From Collimonas sp. PA-H2 (lineage in GTDB: Bacteria; Pseudomonadota; Gammaproteobacteria; Burkholderiales; Burkholderiaceae_D): a stretch of DNA of 64,000 bases. Within the stretch, counting starts at the first letter, position 1. The number at the start of each line of letters is the position of its first letter. Made by a program: the position numbers and the translations under genes. Below the pieces are notes generated by a model that was not told the origin of the DNA, ran no database searches, and saw only the letters and a program-made list of their open reading frames with translations. Location of the stretch: contig NZ_PDBX01000001.1 in the NCBI RefSeq assembly GCF_002564105.1, positions 4,712,001 through 4,776,000 on the forward strand, in the 5' to 3' direction. Positions 32,456-41,893 of the stretch are shown here, piece after piece.

Positions 32456-35416
32456 ATGTTACGAGGCTTGTTTGGCGCACTTTGCGCGCTGCTCCTGTTG
32501 CTTCCCGCCGCAGAAGCAAGGACGGTGATGCCGCCGAGATTGATTATCGCTAATGGCGCCGAAGAGCCGATCGTGCTGCAAAGCCTGCACGTCAGCGGCG
32601 AGATCAGCGGCGGCATGGCGCAGACTACGGTGCAGATGGTGTTCTTCAATCCCAACCGGCGCTTGCTTGAGGGACAGTTGCAATTTCCTTTGCTGGACGA
32701 CCAGCAGATCATCGCATTCTCGCTGGATATAGAAGGGCGGCAGCGGCCCGCCGTGCCGGTAGAAAAAGCCAAGGGACGCCAGATATTCGAAGCAATCGAA
32801 CGGCGCCAGGTCGATCCCGGCTTGCTGGAAGCCACCCAGGGCAACAATTTCAAGCTGAGGATCTACCCGATTCCGGCCAACGGCACGCGCACCGTGGAAA
32901 TCAAATATGTGGAGCCGCTGGCGCGCCAGGGCCGGAACTGGCTGTACCGTTTGCCGCTGGCTTACGGTGACCGCATGCGCGACTTCGATCTGGCGCTGAA
33001 CGTGCATGGCGCCGCTGCCACGCCGCAGCTCAGCGGCACGCTGGGCGCCATCGGCCTGGTACGGACTGGCGAACAGTACCAGATGCATGTAAATAAAAGC
33101 GGATTTGCCGCGGCCGGCATGCTCAGTCTGCTGATACCTGCCAATGAGAAGTCGCAGACTTACACCCAGGTGCGCGATGACGGCACCTGGTTTGTCACTG
33201 AAATTCCGGTGGCTGAGGCACGTACCGCGCGTAGCCTGCCTAAGGTGATCGGTTTGCTGTGGGACAGTTCGGGTTCGGGAGCCGGACGCGACCATGACGC
33301 TGAATTTGCCGTTCTCGATCGCTATTTCAAGGCGGCCGGCAACGCAGAAGTACGTTTGACCCGCTTGCGCGACAGGCCGGAGCAGGGCCAGTCATTCCAC
33401 GTTGCTAACGGCAACTGGAACGCCTTGCGCCAGGCCTTGCAAAACACTGCCTATGACGGCGCCAGCGCGCTGGGCGACTGGCAGCCGGAGGCCGGCGTCG
33501 GTGAATACCTGCTGGTGAGCGATGGCCTGAGCAATTACGGCAATGCAGCTTTCCCCAAGCTTGCGGCAGCCCAGCGCCTGTATGCCTTGAACTCGGCATT
33601 GGCGGCGGATGCCAGCCTGCTGTCCGCCTGGGCGGAAAACACCGGCGGCCGTTTGATACAGATTTCAGCGCAATCGGTGGCGGCAGCGGCGCAAGCCTTG
33701 CTGACCGAAGCGACCCATGTAGAAACATTGACCGCGGCGGGCGCCAGCGATCTGCAGATCGAATCGCGTGATGCCAAAAACGGCATCCTCCGCATTGCCG
33801 GGCGCTTGCGCGACCCCGATGCCCAGCTCACGCTCACCACGCGGCAAAACGGCCGGCTGGCAACGACGACGATTCCGGTTGCGGCAGCGGCACCCGCGCA
33901 TCCGCTGGCAGCCTATCTGTGGGCCGGATATCGCTTGCATGAACTGGAAGCGAACCGCGACCTGCATCGCGCCGAGATCCGCCGCATCGGACAGCAATTC
34001 GGCCTGGCGACCCGCGAGACCTCGCTGATCGTGCTTGAACGCCTTGACGATTACGTACGCTATGACGTCGCCCCGCCGCAGGAATATCAGGCAGCATTCA
34101 ACCAGCTGAAGAAACTGCGTGACGGCGATCTCAGGCAGACGCGTAGCCGGCATATGGAAAATGTGCTGCAGCAGTTTCAGGGCAAGATTGCCTGGTGGGA
34201 GAAGGATTTCTCTAAAGGCGACGTGCCGAAGCCTAAAAAAGCCATGCCTGATGTCCTCGGCAGCGCCGGCCGGGTACGTGCGATCATTGCGCCGCCGGCC
34301 ATGCCTACCCAGGAATTGGCGGCGCCTGCTCCTGTTTCGGTAGCGGCAGCTCCGGCAGCGCCGGTAATAGCGCCTCCCGCCGCAGCGGAACCACCGCCGA
34401 CGCCGTCTCCGGCCTCGGTTGCCAGCCGCCAGCGCTTCTCTGAGGGAAGTGCAAATTACTCGGCAAAATCCGCGGTAACAAGCGATGCCGCGCCCGCAAC
34501 GCCGGAGATCAGCGTAGCGCTGCAGAAATGGAGCGCCAATGCGCCCTATATCGACCGTCTCAAGGCGGCGACGGCGGACAAGGTGTATGCCATCTATCTT
34601 GACGAAAAGCCGGGTTACGCAAACAGCAGCGCCTTCTTCCTCGATGCCGCCGATATCCTGCTGGAGAAAGGGCAGCGCGACCTGGCTCTGCGTGTATTGT
34701 CCAACCTGGCGGAGATGGATCTGGAAAACCGCGCCGTGTTGCGCATATTGGGCTACCGCCTGCTGCAGGCCGGAGCGCCGGTGCTGGCCATCCCGGTCTT
34801 TGAAAAGGTAAAACAGCTGGCCGAGGAAGAGCCGCAATCGTTCCGCGATCTCGGCCTGGCTTATGCCGCCAACAAGCAGTACCAGCAAGCTATCGAACAG
34901 TTGTACGAAGTAGTGTTGCGGCCATGGGATGTACGCTTTCCGGAAATCGAAACCATCGTCCTGGCTGAACTGAACCAGATCGTGGCGACCGCCGGCGTTC
35001 CGCTCGACACCAGCCGGATCGATCCACGTTTTCTGAAAAACATGCCGCTCGATTTGCGCATTGTGATGACCTGGGATGCGGATAATTCCGATATGGATCT
35101 GTGGGTGACCGATCCAAATGGCGAGAAATGCTTCTACGGTTATCCGCTGACGCATCAGGGCGGCCGCATGTCGCGCGATTTCACGCAGGGATACGGCCCG
35201 GAGGAATTTTCGCTGCGCAAGGCGAAGCCGGGTAAGTACAAGATCGAAGCCAATTACTATGGCAACAGCCAGCAGCTGATTGCCGGCGACACGACCTTGC
35301 AGGTCAAGCTGACGACCGCTTTCGGCACCTCCCAGCAGAAGGAGCAGATGGTGACGCTGCGCCTGAAGGACCGGCAGGATACGGTCTTCGTCGGCGAATT
35401 CGAAGTGGCGCCGTAA
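32456..35416 (+). CDS. Large exported protein with VIT domain, vWA-like domain and C-terminal DUF2135
   Basis: 986 residues with a signal peptide (MLRGLFGALCALLLLLPAAEA). An N-terminal VIT domain covers about 35-160 (LHVSGEISGGMAQTTVQMVF, ANGTRTVEIKYVEPL). A vWA-like domain at about 263-420 has an intact MIDAS-type DSSGS at 270-274 and LLVSDGLSNYG. A linker with Pro/Ala-rich sequence (about 600-690) contains GRVRAII. TPR-like helices follow (about 700-830), then DUF2135 at about 863-986 (MTWDADNSDMDLWVTDPNGE). Ends with a bidirectional terminator. It is divergent from the ECF sigma/anti-sigma pair; probably a periplasmic or surface scaffold, role unknown. Confidence 0.9.
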   Translation: MLRGLFGALCALLLLLPAAEARTVMPPRLIIANGAEEPIVLQSLHVSGEISGGMAQTTVQMVFFNPNRRLLEGQLQFPLLDDQQIIAFSLDIEGRQRPAVPVEKAKGRQIFEAIERRQVDPGLLEATQGNNFKLRIYPIPANGTRTVEIKYVEPLARQGRNWLYRLPLAYGDRMRDFDLALNVHGAAATPQLSGTLGAIGLVRTGEQYQMHVNKSGFAAAGMLSLLIPANEKSQTYTQVRDDGTWFVTEIPVAEARTARSLPKVIGLLWDSSGSGAGRDHDAEFAVLDRYFKAAGNAEVRLTRLRDRPEQGQSFHVANGNWNALRQALQNTAYDGASALGDWQPEAGVGEYLLVSDGLSNYGNAAFPKLAAAQRLYALNSALAADASLLSAWAENTGGRLIQISAQSVAAAAQALLTEATHVETLTAAGASDLQIESRDAKNGILRIAGRLRDPDAQLTLTTRQNGRLATTTIPVAAAAPAHPLAAYLWAGYRLHELEANRDLHRAEIRRIGQQFGLATRETSLIVLERLDDYVRYDVAPPQEYQAAFNQLKKLRDGDLRQTRSRHMENVLQQFQGKIAWWEKDFSKGDVPKPKKAMPDVLGSAGRVRAIIAPPAMPTQELAAPAPVSVAAAPAAPVIAPPAAAEPPPTPSPASVASRQRFSEGSANYSAKSAVTSDAAPATPEISVALQKWSANAPYIDRLKAATADKVYAIYLDEKPGYANSSAFFLDAADILLEKGQRDLALRVLSNLAEMDLENRAVLRILGYRLLQAGAPVLAIPVFEKVKQLAEEEPQSFRDLGLAYAANKQYQQAIEQLYEVVLRPWDVRFPEIETIVLAELNQIVATAGVPLDTSRIDPRFLKNMPLDLRIVMTWDADNSDMDLWVTDPNGEKCFYGYPLTHQGGRMSRDFTQGYGPEEFSLRKAKPGKYKIEANYYGNSQQLIAGDTTLQVKLTTAFGTSQQKEQMVTLRLKDRQDTVFVGEFEVAP

Positions 35417-35438
35417 GGCAGGTCGCCGGCCGCAAAGA

Positions 35439-35473
35439 AAAGGGCTGCAAGACAATCTGTCTTGCAGCCCTTT
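35439..35473. terminator. Bidirectional terminator between the VIT-domain gene and htpG
   Basis: Perfect 16-bp stem AAAGGGCTGCAAGACA / TGTCTTGCAGCCCTTT with a 3-nt loop. T-runs follow on both strands, better on the minus strand (TTTTCTTTG), so it can end both convergent transcripts. Confidence 0.88.
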
Positions 35474-35519
35474 ATTCATTGCCCGGTGGCGCGGGCGGCA
35501 AACCGGTCTAGTCCTGGTA

Positions 35520-37433
35520 TTACTTGCCGGTCATGCCCAGCAGCATTTCATTCAAGCGCTTGACGAAGCCGGCCGGATCCGTCAGGGCGCCGCCTTCCGC
35601 CAGCAGGGCCTGGTCGAACAGGATGTGCGACCAGTCGCCGAACTTGGCTTCTTCGTACTTCAGGCGCTGCACCAGTGGGTGGTCCGGATTGATTTCAAGG
35701 ATAGGCTTGGAATCCGGCGCTTCCTGGCCGGCAGCCTTGAGCATGCGCAACAGGTTGCCCGACAGTTCGTTTTCATCGGCCACCAGGCAGGCTGGCGAAT
35801 CGGTCAGGCGGAAGGTGACGCGCACATCCTTGGCTTTGTCGGCCAGGGCAGTTTTCATCTTTTCGACCAGATCCTTGAACTGGGTTTCGGTTTCTTCGTG
35901 CTGCTTCTTCTCGGCTTCGTCTTCCAGGGTGCCGAGATCGAGGCCGCCCTTGGCTACCGACGCCAGTTCCTTGCCTTCGAAATCCTGCAGGAAGGACAGC
36001 ATCCATTCGTCGACGCGGTCGGTCAGCAGCAGGACTTCCACGCCTTTCTTGCGGAAGATTTCCAGGTGCGGGCTGTTCTTGGCGGCGGCAAAGGTTTCAC
36101 CGGTGGCGTAATAGATCTTGTCCTGGCCTTCTTTCATGCGGCCAATGTAGTCGGCGAAAGACACGGTCTGGACATCGCCGTCATTGCTGGTGGAAGCAAA
36201 GCGCAGCAGCTTGGCGATGCGGTCCTTGTTGGTCGCATCTTCGCCTATGCCTTCCTTCAAGACCTGGCCGAATTCCTTCCAGAAGCTGGCGTACTTGTCT
36301 TTTTGCGCCTGGTCGTCGCTGTTGGCCAGTTCTTCCAGCAAGCCCAGCACGCGCTTGGTGGAGCCTTCACGGATCACGCGTACGTCGCGCGATTCCTGCA
36401 GGATTTCACGCGAGACGTTGAGCGGCAAGTCGCTGGAATCGATCACGCCCTTGACGAAGCGCAGGTAGACCGGCATCAGCTGCTCGGCATCGTCCATGAT
36501 GAAGACGCGCTTGACGTACAGCTTGATGCCGCCGCGCTTGTTGCGGTCCCACAGGTCGAACGGGGCGCGGCTCGGCACGTACAGCAGCTGGGTGTATTCG
36601 CTGCGGCCTTCGACCCGGTTGTGGGTGTAGGTCAGCGGCGCTTCAAAATCGTGCGAGACATGCTTGTAGAACTCGACGTACTGTTCTTCCGTGATATCGG
36701 ACTTGCTGCGGGCCCACAGTGCACTGGCCTGGTTGACGGTTTCGAACTCGTCCTTCACCACGGTTTCTTTCTTTTCTTCGTCCCATTCTTCTTTCTGCAT
36801 CACGATCGGCAGCGAGATATGGTCGGAGTACTTGCGGATGATGGATTTCAGCTTCCAGGCCGACAGGTACTCGTCTTCGCCTTCGCGCAGATGCAAGGTG
36901 ATGTCGGTGCCGCGTGAGGCCTTGTCGATCGCTTCGATGCTGAAATCGCCGGCGCCGGTGGATTCCCAGCGCACGCCTTCGGTGGCGCTGGCGCCTGCAC
37001 GGCGGGTATCAACCGTGATCTTGTCGGCGATGATGAAAGCAGAGTAGAAGCCGACGCCGAACTGGCCGATCAGCGCTGCATCCTTTTGCTGGTCGCCGGA
37101 CAGTTTCGAGAAGAATTCCTTGGTGCCGGACTTGGCGATGGTGCCGAGGTGCGAGATAGCTTCATCGCGGCTCATGCCGATGCCGTTGTCTGAAATCGTG
37201 ATGGTGCGCGCAGCCTTGTCGAATGCGACCTTGATCTTCAGCTCTGGATCGTTCTCGAACAAGGCGCCGTTGTTGATCGCTTCAAAGCGCAGCTTGTCGG
37301 CGGCATCGGATGCATTGGAAACCAGCTCGCGCAGGAAAATTTCCTTGTTGGAGTACAACGAGTGGATCATCAATTGCAGCAGCTGCTTTACTTCTGCCTG
37401 AAAACCAAGGGTTTGCTTTTCGGATACGGCCAT
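35520..37433 (-). CDS. htpG: Molecular chaperone HtpG (Hsp90)
   Basis: 637 residues, full length for bacterial Hsp90. ATP-dependent folding chaperone acting on client proteins with DnaK and co-factors. The GHKL ATP-binding domain is at the N-terminus: [15 protein letters not shown] (Asn and Asp of the ATP lid), [12 protein letters not shown], and [13 protein letters not shown]. The middle domain has the catalytic Arg region ([16 protein letters not shown]) and the C-terminal domain provides dimerisation. A GAGGAAACA ribosome site precedes the ATG, and a heat-shock-type promoter lies about 110-135 bp upstream. A small hairpin at 37497-37521 lies in the predicted 5' untranslated region. Confidence 0.97.
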   Translation of the reverse strand: MAVSEKQTLGFQAEVKQLLQLMIHSLYSNKEIFLRELVSNASDAADKLRFEAINNGALFENDPELKIKVAFDKAARTITISDNGIGMSRDEAISHLGTIAKSGTKEFFSKLSGDQQKDAALIGQFGVGFYSAFIIADKITVDTRRAGASATEGVRWESTGAGDFSIEAIDKASRGTDITLHLREGEDEYLSAWKLKSIIRKYSDHISLPIVMQKEEWDEEKKETVVKDEFETVNQASALWARSKSDITEEQYVEFYKHVSHDFEAPLTYTHNRVEGRSEYTQLLYVPSRAPFDLWDRNKRGGIKLYVKRVFIMDDAEQLMPVYLRFVKGVIDSSDLPLNVSREILQESRDVRVIREGSTKRVLGLLEELANSDDQAQKDKYASFWKEFGQVLKEGIGEDATNKDRIAKLLRFASTSNDGDVQTVSFADYIGRMKEGQDKIYYATGETFAAAKNSPHLEIFRKKGVEVLLLTDRVDEWMLSFLQDFEGKELASVAKGGLDLGTLEDEAEKKQHEETETQFKDLVEKMKTALADKAKDVRVTFRLTDSPACLVADENELSGNLLRMLKAAGQEAPDSKPILEINPDHPLVQRLKYEEAKFGDWSHILFDQALLAEGGALTDPAGFVKRLNEMLLGMTGK

Positions 37434-37541
37434 TGTTTCCTCTATATAAACGTAGAAAAAGTGATGTGAAAATGATACGAGCGCGATAAAAACGGCAAAG
37501 CGGCCAGCATAGCGCCGCTTTAGTCCTCTGTATTGGTCAAA

Positions 37542-37569
37542 AAATGGGGAGCAATCCGGATTTTACAAG
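37542..37569 (-). promoter_or_regulatory. Sigma-32-type heat-shock promoter of htpG
   Basis: On the minus strand CTTGTAAA (37569-37562), a 12-bp spacer and CCCCATTT (37549-37542) match the sigma-32 consensus (CTTGAAA and CCCCAT-T) well. The predicted start point near 37535 leaves a leader of about 100 nt, with a hairpin AAAGCGGC / GCCGCTTT at 37497-37521. Confidence 0.72.
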
Positions 37570-37625
37570 AGCGGATTGCGTGGGAGCTACTTGACTTGCT
37601 TATTTGTCACACTTATTTGTCACAC

Positions 37626-39101
37626 TCATTTGCCACATTCCTGTTCCAGGAAGCGCCAGATGGCCGGGTCCGACATTGCCGCCACGTTGATCCGCATGCG
37701 CGAGGAGGGTAGCTGGCTGGGCGAGAACAGGGCGCCGGGCGCCAGCAGGAAGCCCTCGGCCAAGGCCTTTTCCGCCATTACATTGGTGTCGTGACCAGTG
37801 TCGGCCCAGACAAAGATGCCGGCGGGGGTACTGATGTCGACCGTCATGCCTATCCTTTCCATCTGCCGTATGGTGCGGTCGCGCACGCTGTCGAGCTTGT
37901 TGCGCAGGCGGTCGAGATGCTTGCGATAGTGGCCTTCGGACAGGATTTTATAGACCACCCGTTCGCCCACTTCGGCGCTGGTCAGGTTGGTCAGCATCTT
38001 GCGGTCGGCAAAATGCTGGGCCAGTTCGGCCGAGGTGGCGATGAAGCCAGAGCGCAGGTTGGGCGACAGCGTCTTCGAAAATCCGCCCATGTAGATCACG
38101 CGGTTGAGCTGGTCGAGCGATGCAATGCGGGTCGCGGGCTGGATCGCCGAGCCCGGATGCATGTCGCAATAAATATCGTCTTCGACAATCATGAAGTCGT
38201 GTTCTTCGGCCAGCTTGAGGATCTGGAACGCCTTGGCTGCCGACAGCGAGGTCGAGGTCGGATTGTGCAGCACCGACACCAGCACATACAGCTTGGGCTT
38301 GTGCAGCGCCACCAGTTCTGCCAGCTTGGCCATGTCGGGGCCGTCGGCCAGACGCGGCACGCCGACCACCTTGGCGCCCAGCGCCGCAAAGGAAGCGAAC
38401 ATCAGGAACCAGGAAGGGTCGTCCACCAGGATGACGTCGCCGGGCTGGGTAAAGTGGCGCGCCACCAAGTCCAGCGCCTGGGTGACGCCGGTGGTGGTGA
38501 CGAACTGTTCCGGCGTGGCGGCGATTTCCAGCTCAGCCATTTTCAGCTGCAGTTGCTGGCGCAGCGGCAAGAAGCCTTGCGGAATCCCATAGGAAAGCAA
38601 TTGCGCCGGATTCTGCCGGCTGATGCTGCGCAGGGCGTTGGCGATCAGGTCGGCATCCAGCCATTCGCTGGGAAACATGCCGGAGCCGGGCATTTTCTTG
38701 TTCGGCGCCTGCTGATGCATATTGCGCACCAACCAGACCACGTCGATCAGTTGCGGCTGCTTGTCGCTAGCGGCATTACTGCCGCGCTCGGCCAGCAGCG
38801 GCGAGCGTTCGCGCACGTAAAAGCCGGAGCCGCGGCGCGATTCCAGGCAGCCCTTGGCCACCAGCCGGTCGTAGGCTTCCACCACCGTGAAGCGCGACAC
38901 GCTGTGGCTGTCGGCGAACTGGCGGATCGACGGCATGCGGGCGCCGCTGCGCAGCAGGCGGTCGCTGATGCGGGTTTCGATGCTGCGCACAATCTGCTCG
39001 ACCAGCGAGGTATCGCTGTCGCGCGACAGCAGTTGCGGGGCAGATGGTAGCTGGGGCAGCTGGCTGTTGCTCAGCTTGCGGGGCGGGACTGTGTTGGTCA
39101 C
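37626..39101 (-). CDS. MocR/PdxR-type regulator: GntR helix-turn-helix fused to aminotransferase domain
   Basis: 491 residues from a GTG start at 39101. GntR-type winged helix at about 33-100 (EQIVRSIETRISDRLL, MPSIRQFADSHSVSRFTVVEAYDRLVAKG). The remainder (about 140-490) is a fold-type I aminotransferase with the PLP lysine in MGGFSKTLSPNLRSGF (Lys about 348). Members use PLP and an amino-acid-like ligand to sense metabolites such as GABA or pyridoxal. Five 11-bp repeats surround its start region, and a divergent set of a DUF2917 gene and two export-type transporters follows, probable targets. No better start was found. Confidence 0.92.
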   Translation of the reverse strand: MTNTVPPRKLSNSQLPQLPSAPQLLSRDSDTSLVEQIVRSIETRISDRLLRSGARMPSIRQFADSHSVSRFTVVEAYDRLVAKGCLESRRGSGFYVRERSPLLAERGSNAASDKQPQLIDVVWLVRNMHQQAPNKKMPGSGMFPSEWLDADLIANALRSISRQNPAQLLSYGIPQGFLPLRQQLQLKMAELEIAATPEQFVTTTGVTQALDLVARHFTQPGDVILVDDPSWFLMFASFAALGAKVVGVPRLADGPDMAKLAELVALHKPKLYVLVSVLHNPTSTSLSAAKAFQILKLAEEHDFMIVEDDIYCDMHPGSAIQPATRIASLDQLNRVIYMGGFSKTLSPNLRSGFIATSAELAQHFADRKMLTNLTSAEVGERVVYKILSEGHYRKHLDRLRNKLDSVRDRTIRQMERIGMTVDISTPAGIFVWADTGHDTNVMAEKALAEGFLLAPGALFSPSQLPSSRMRINVAAMSDPAIWRFLEQECGK

Positions 39102-39180
39102 TGTGATGGTTACTGTATTGGTAATTCAGCCGGGACAATGTCAGAAACTACTTGTTTAACTGTATTGGTACTGTATTGGT
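39088..39180. repeat. Five 11-bp direct repeats ACTGTRWTGGT, candidate MocR binding sites
   Basis: Copies at 39088-39098, 39100-39110, 39112-39122, 39159-39169 and 39170-39180. The first three have a 12-bp step and the last two an 11-bp step; the last three are identical (ACTGTATTGGT). The group overlaps the first codons of the MocR gene and runs into the divergent promoter. MocR-type regulators are known to bind direct repeats near their own genes, so operator function is the likely reading, not proven. Confidence 0.8.
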
Positions 39181-39238
39181 TTATTGGCTTAGCATAGACC
39201 TAAATCCTTAATGCTGCAAATCCGGAAGAGAGTGCGCC

Positions 39239-39559
39239 ATGCAAACACTATTCAAACAACAGTCTCATACCTTGTCGGGCGGCAGCGTGCTGTCCGGCGT
39301 GACCGAACAGCACGTGATCCTGAAGGTGGTCAGCGGCCGCGTCTGGGTGACTTTCGAAGGGCAGCCGGAAGATCATTGGCTGCACGCCGGCCGTTCGCTG
39401 ACCTTGCTGCCGGGGCGGATGGTGGTGGTCGAGGCGGATCCAGGCAACAGCCGCATCAGCCTGAGCGGCTTGCCGCAACGCGGTACGCCAAGCATCCTGC
39501 GAGCGCTGCTGGCACGCTTGCGCGGCCCTGGCTTCCATCCAGCCACCAGCGTGTCATGA
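39239..39559 (+). CDS. DUF2917 (cupin-like) small protein
   Basis: 106 residues with a beta-rich pattern, HVILKVVSGRVWVTFEGQPED followed by LHAGRSLTLLPGRMVVVEAD, matching DUF2917, a small cupin-like family common in Burkholderiales and of unknown function. Preceded by GGAAGAGAG. Its stop overlaps the LysE gene start (ATGA), so the two are translationally coupled. Divergent from the MocR gene. Confidence 0.82.
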   Translation: MQTLFKQQSHTLSGGSVLSGVTEQHVILKVVSGRVWVTFEGQPEDHWLHAGRSLTLLPGRMVVVEADPGNSRISLSGLPQRGTPSILRALLARLRGPGFHPATSVS

Positions 39560-40152
39560 TGCTGGCCTCCTTGCTGCCGCTCGCTGTCTTTGCTTTCGTG
39601 TCGTCGATCACGCCGGGGCCGAACAACATCATGCTGACCTCGTCCGGCATCATGTTCGGCTTCAACCGCACGATTCCGCACATGCTGGGCGTTACCTTCG
39701 GTTTTGGCGTGATGCTGGTGCTGTGCGCGGCCGGTATCGGCAGCCTGGTGCTGGCTTTGCCGTCTATCCACGTGATTCTCAAAACCCTCGGCTCGGCTTA
39801 TCTGCTGTACCTGGCTTGGAAACTGCGCAAGATGTCCTTCAAGTCCGAGCTGGAGAGCGGACATAAGCCGATGACTTTCCTTGGCGCGGCGGCTTTTCAG
39901 GCTGCCAATCCCAAGGCCTGGATCATGGCCATCACCAGCGCCTCGGCGTTCCTGCCGCCGCTGCAGCCGATCTGGCTGTCGATTGGCCTGTATTGCCTGA
40001 TTTTCTCGGTGATCAACCTGCCATGCGTCAGCGTCTGGGCCGCTGCCGGTTCGGGGTTGCGGCGGTATCTGGCGCAACCGCTGTGGCAGCGCGTGTTTTG
40101 CGCGGTAATGGTGCTGCTGACCATCTATTCAGCGGTCTCGATCTGGCTGTGA
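39556..40152 (+). CDS. LysE/RhtB-family amino-acid exporter
   Basis: 198 residues, six transmembrane segments. The N-terminal SSITPGPNNIMLTSSGIMFG is the LysE signature (PGPN) with a long hydrophobic pattern throughout and the conserved AAFQAANPKAW stretch at about 113. Family exporters move amino acids or related metabolites out of the cell. The ATG at 39556 overlaps the DUF2917 stop; a longer frame overlaps that gene out of phase and is rejected. Probably controlled by the MocR regulator. Confidence 0.92.
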   Translation: MMLASLLPLAVFAFVSSITPGPNNIMLTSSGIMFGFNRTIPHMLGVTFGFGVMLVLCAAGIGSLVLALPSIHVILKTLGSAYLLYLAWKLRKMSFKSELESGHKPMTFLGAAAFQAANPKAWIMAITSASAFLPPLQPIWLSIGLYCLIFSVINLPCVSVWAAAGSGLRRYLAQPLWQRVFCAVMVLLTIYSAVSIWL

Positions 40153-40205
40153 GGGCGGGACTACTCCGATTCAATTCAATCAATAAATAATGGAAGACTG
40201 GCGAC

Positions 40206-41084
40206 ATGACAGATGAATCGAAGGGCATGTGGCTGGGGCTGGCCGGGGTGGCGATATTCAGCCTGACCTTGCCGTTCACGCGGATGGCAGTGGCCGAGCT
40301 GAATCCGGTGCTGGTCGCCTTCGGTCGGGCGGTGGTAGCGGCCTTATGTTCGATACCGCTGCTGTGGAAGCTGAAGGCCGCCCGGCCGCGCGGCGCGCAA
40401 TGGAAAGCGCTGGCGCTGACGGCGCTCGGCGTGGTGGTCGGCTTTCCTTTGTTCTCTTCGGTGGCGATGCGCTACGTGCCGGCTTCGCACGGCGCCATCG
40501 TGCTCGGCATCTTGCCTCTGGCGACCGCGATGTTCGGCGCATTGCGCTTTGGCGAGCGGCCATCGGCCGATTTCTGGATCGCAGCCTTGGCGGGTAGCGG
40601 CATTGTTATTGTTTTTGCACTCAGTCAAGGTGGCGGCGGCCTGCAGTTGGCTGACCTGGCGCTGTTGGCGGCCGTAGTGGCCGCCGCCATGGGTTATGCC
40701 GAAGGCGGGCGCCTGTCGCAAACCATGGGCGGCCAGCAGGTGATCGCCTGGGCCTTGCTGCTGTCGTTGCCCGTCCTGCTGCCGATCACCGTCTGGCTGG
40801 GCTGGCGCTACGGCGTGAACGCCTCGCCCAGGGCCTGGCTCGGCTTTGCCTACGTCTCGCTATTCTCCATGTTTATCGGCTTCTTCTTCTGGTACAAGGG
40901 GCTGGCCCTGGGTGGCATCGCTCGTGTTGGTCAGGTGCAACTATTGCAGCCGTTTATGACCCTGCTGGGAGCTGCTCTGCTGCTGGGAGAGGCTCTGGTA
41001 GCCAGCAACATGTTGTTTGCCCTGGCAGTGCTGGTGGTCGTTGGCTTTGGCCGCAAAACGGCGGTACGGCGTCAGCCGGCCTGA
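40206..41084 (+). CDS. EamA-family DMT transporter
   Basis: 292 residues with ten hydrophobic helices in two EamA halves (about 10-137 and 150-285). Conserved points include FTRMAVAELNPVLVAFGRAV in the first half and RVGQVQLLQPFMTLLGAALLLGE in the second. Drug/metabolite superfamily exporters of this kind often move amino acids or nucleoside-like compounds; substrate unknown. It lies 53 bp after the LysE gene on the same strand, so it may be in the MocR-linked cluster. Confidence 0.92.
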   Translation: MTDESKGMWLGLAGVAIFSLTLPFTRMAVAELNPVLVAFGRAVVAALCSIPLLWKLKAARPRGAQWKALALTALGVVVGFPLFSSVAMRYVPASHGAIVLGILPLATAMFGALRFGERPSADFWIAALAGSGIVIVFALSQGGGGLQLADLALLAAVVAAAMGYAEGGRLSQTMGGQQVIAWALLLSLPVLLPITVWLGWRYGVNASPRAWLGFAYVSLFSMFIGFFFWYKGLALGGIARVGQVQLLQPFMTLLGAALLLGEALVASNMLFALAVLVVVGFGRKTAVRRQPA

Positions 41085-41270
41085 TATTCCCGCAAAAATA
41101 GGATGGCAAAATATAACGCCGCACTGGTCGCCAACTCGGCGCTGGGGTGAGATAATTGTTGGCTTCCCGGGCCTGGAAGAATGGCCATGGCCCGGCGTTA
41201 TCCCATTTACCCTGTCATTGCTGCTGGCGTCACAAGCGTTGGCAAATGATTATATTTTTCGGAGTATCTG

Positions 41271-41729
41271 ATGTCTGTATATGAAAAGTTGCAAGCCCTG
41301 AATATCACTTTGCCTGCGGTCGCTGCGCCTGCGGCTGCCTATGTGATGTATGCCCAAAGCGGCAATACGGTCTACCTGTCCGGCCATCTGTCCAAGAAAG
41401 ACGGCAAGATCTGGGTCGGGCAGCTCGGCAAGGACATCACGACCGAAGAAGCCAAGCAAGCCGCACGCGGCATTGCGGTTGACCTGATCGCTACCTTGCA
41501 AGCCGCTTGCGGCGGCGATCTGTTGCGCGTCAAACGGGTCGTCAAGCTGATGAGCCTGGTGAATTCGACGCCTGACTTTACGGAGCAGCATCTGGTCACC
41601 AACGGTGCCTCCGAACTGATCGGCGAAGTGTTTGGCGAGCAGGGCAAGCATGCCCGTTCCGCATTCGGTGTGGCACAGCTGCCGTTGGGCGCCTGCGTAG
41701 AAATCGAAATGATTGCTGAAATCGAATAA
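41271..41729 (+). CDS. RidA-family (YjgF/YER057c) imine deaminase
   Basis: 152 residues, slightly longer than RidA. Key pattern includes YLSGHLSKKDGKIWVGQLGKD and VLVNST-like VVKLMSLVNSTPDF, then GASELIGEVFGEQGKHARSAFGVAQLPLGACVEIEMIAEIE near the end (with Arg about 129 and Glu about 145). RidA enzymes hydrolyse reactive 2-aminoacrylate-type imines formed by PLP enzymes; the neighbouring aminotransferase and threonine aldolase make this sensible. A CGGAG ribosome site precedes the ATG. Confidence 0.88.
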   Translation: MSVYEKLQALNITLPAVAAPAAAYVMYAQSGNTVYLSGHLSKKDGKIWVGQLGKDITTEEAKQAARGIAVDLIATLQAACGGDLLRVKRVVKLMSLVNSTPDFTEQHLVTNGASELIGEVFGEQGKHARSAFGVAQLPLGACVEIEMIAEIE

Positions 41730-41893
41730 ACCTCGCAGTTCTGGTAGCGCTAACCGCATTTACCGCTACCGGCCCAGGAGACGGCAGATCATAAAAACCT
41801 TGAGCTGTTGCGAATCGGATCCGGCTATGACAGTTCACAAGTCGCGGCGATCGACAGCAGCCTTTTAAAATAAGATCACTTGAAGAGAATTGT

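Noticed and set aside
41017..41271. Frame with a signal-peptide-like end before ridA
   Set aside because: It mostly overlaps the EamA transporter gene out of phase and terminates at the RidA start; no ribosome site.
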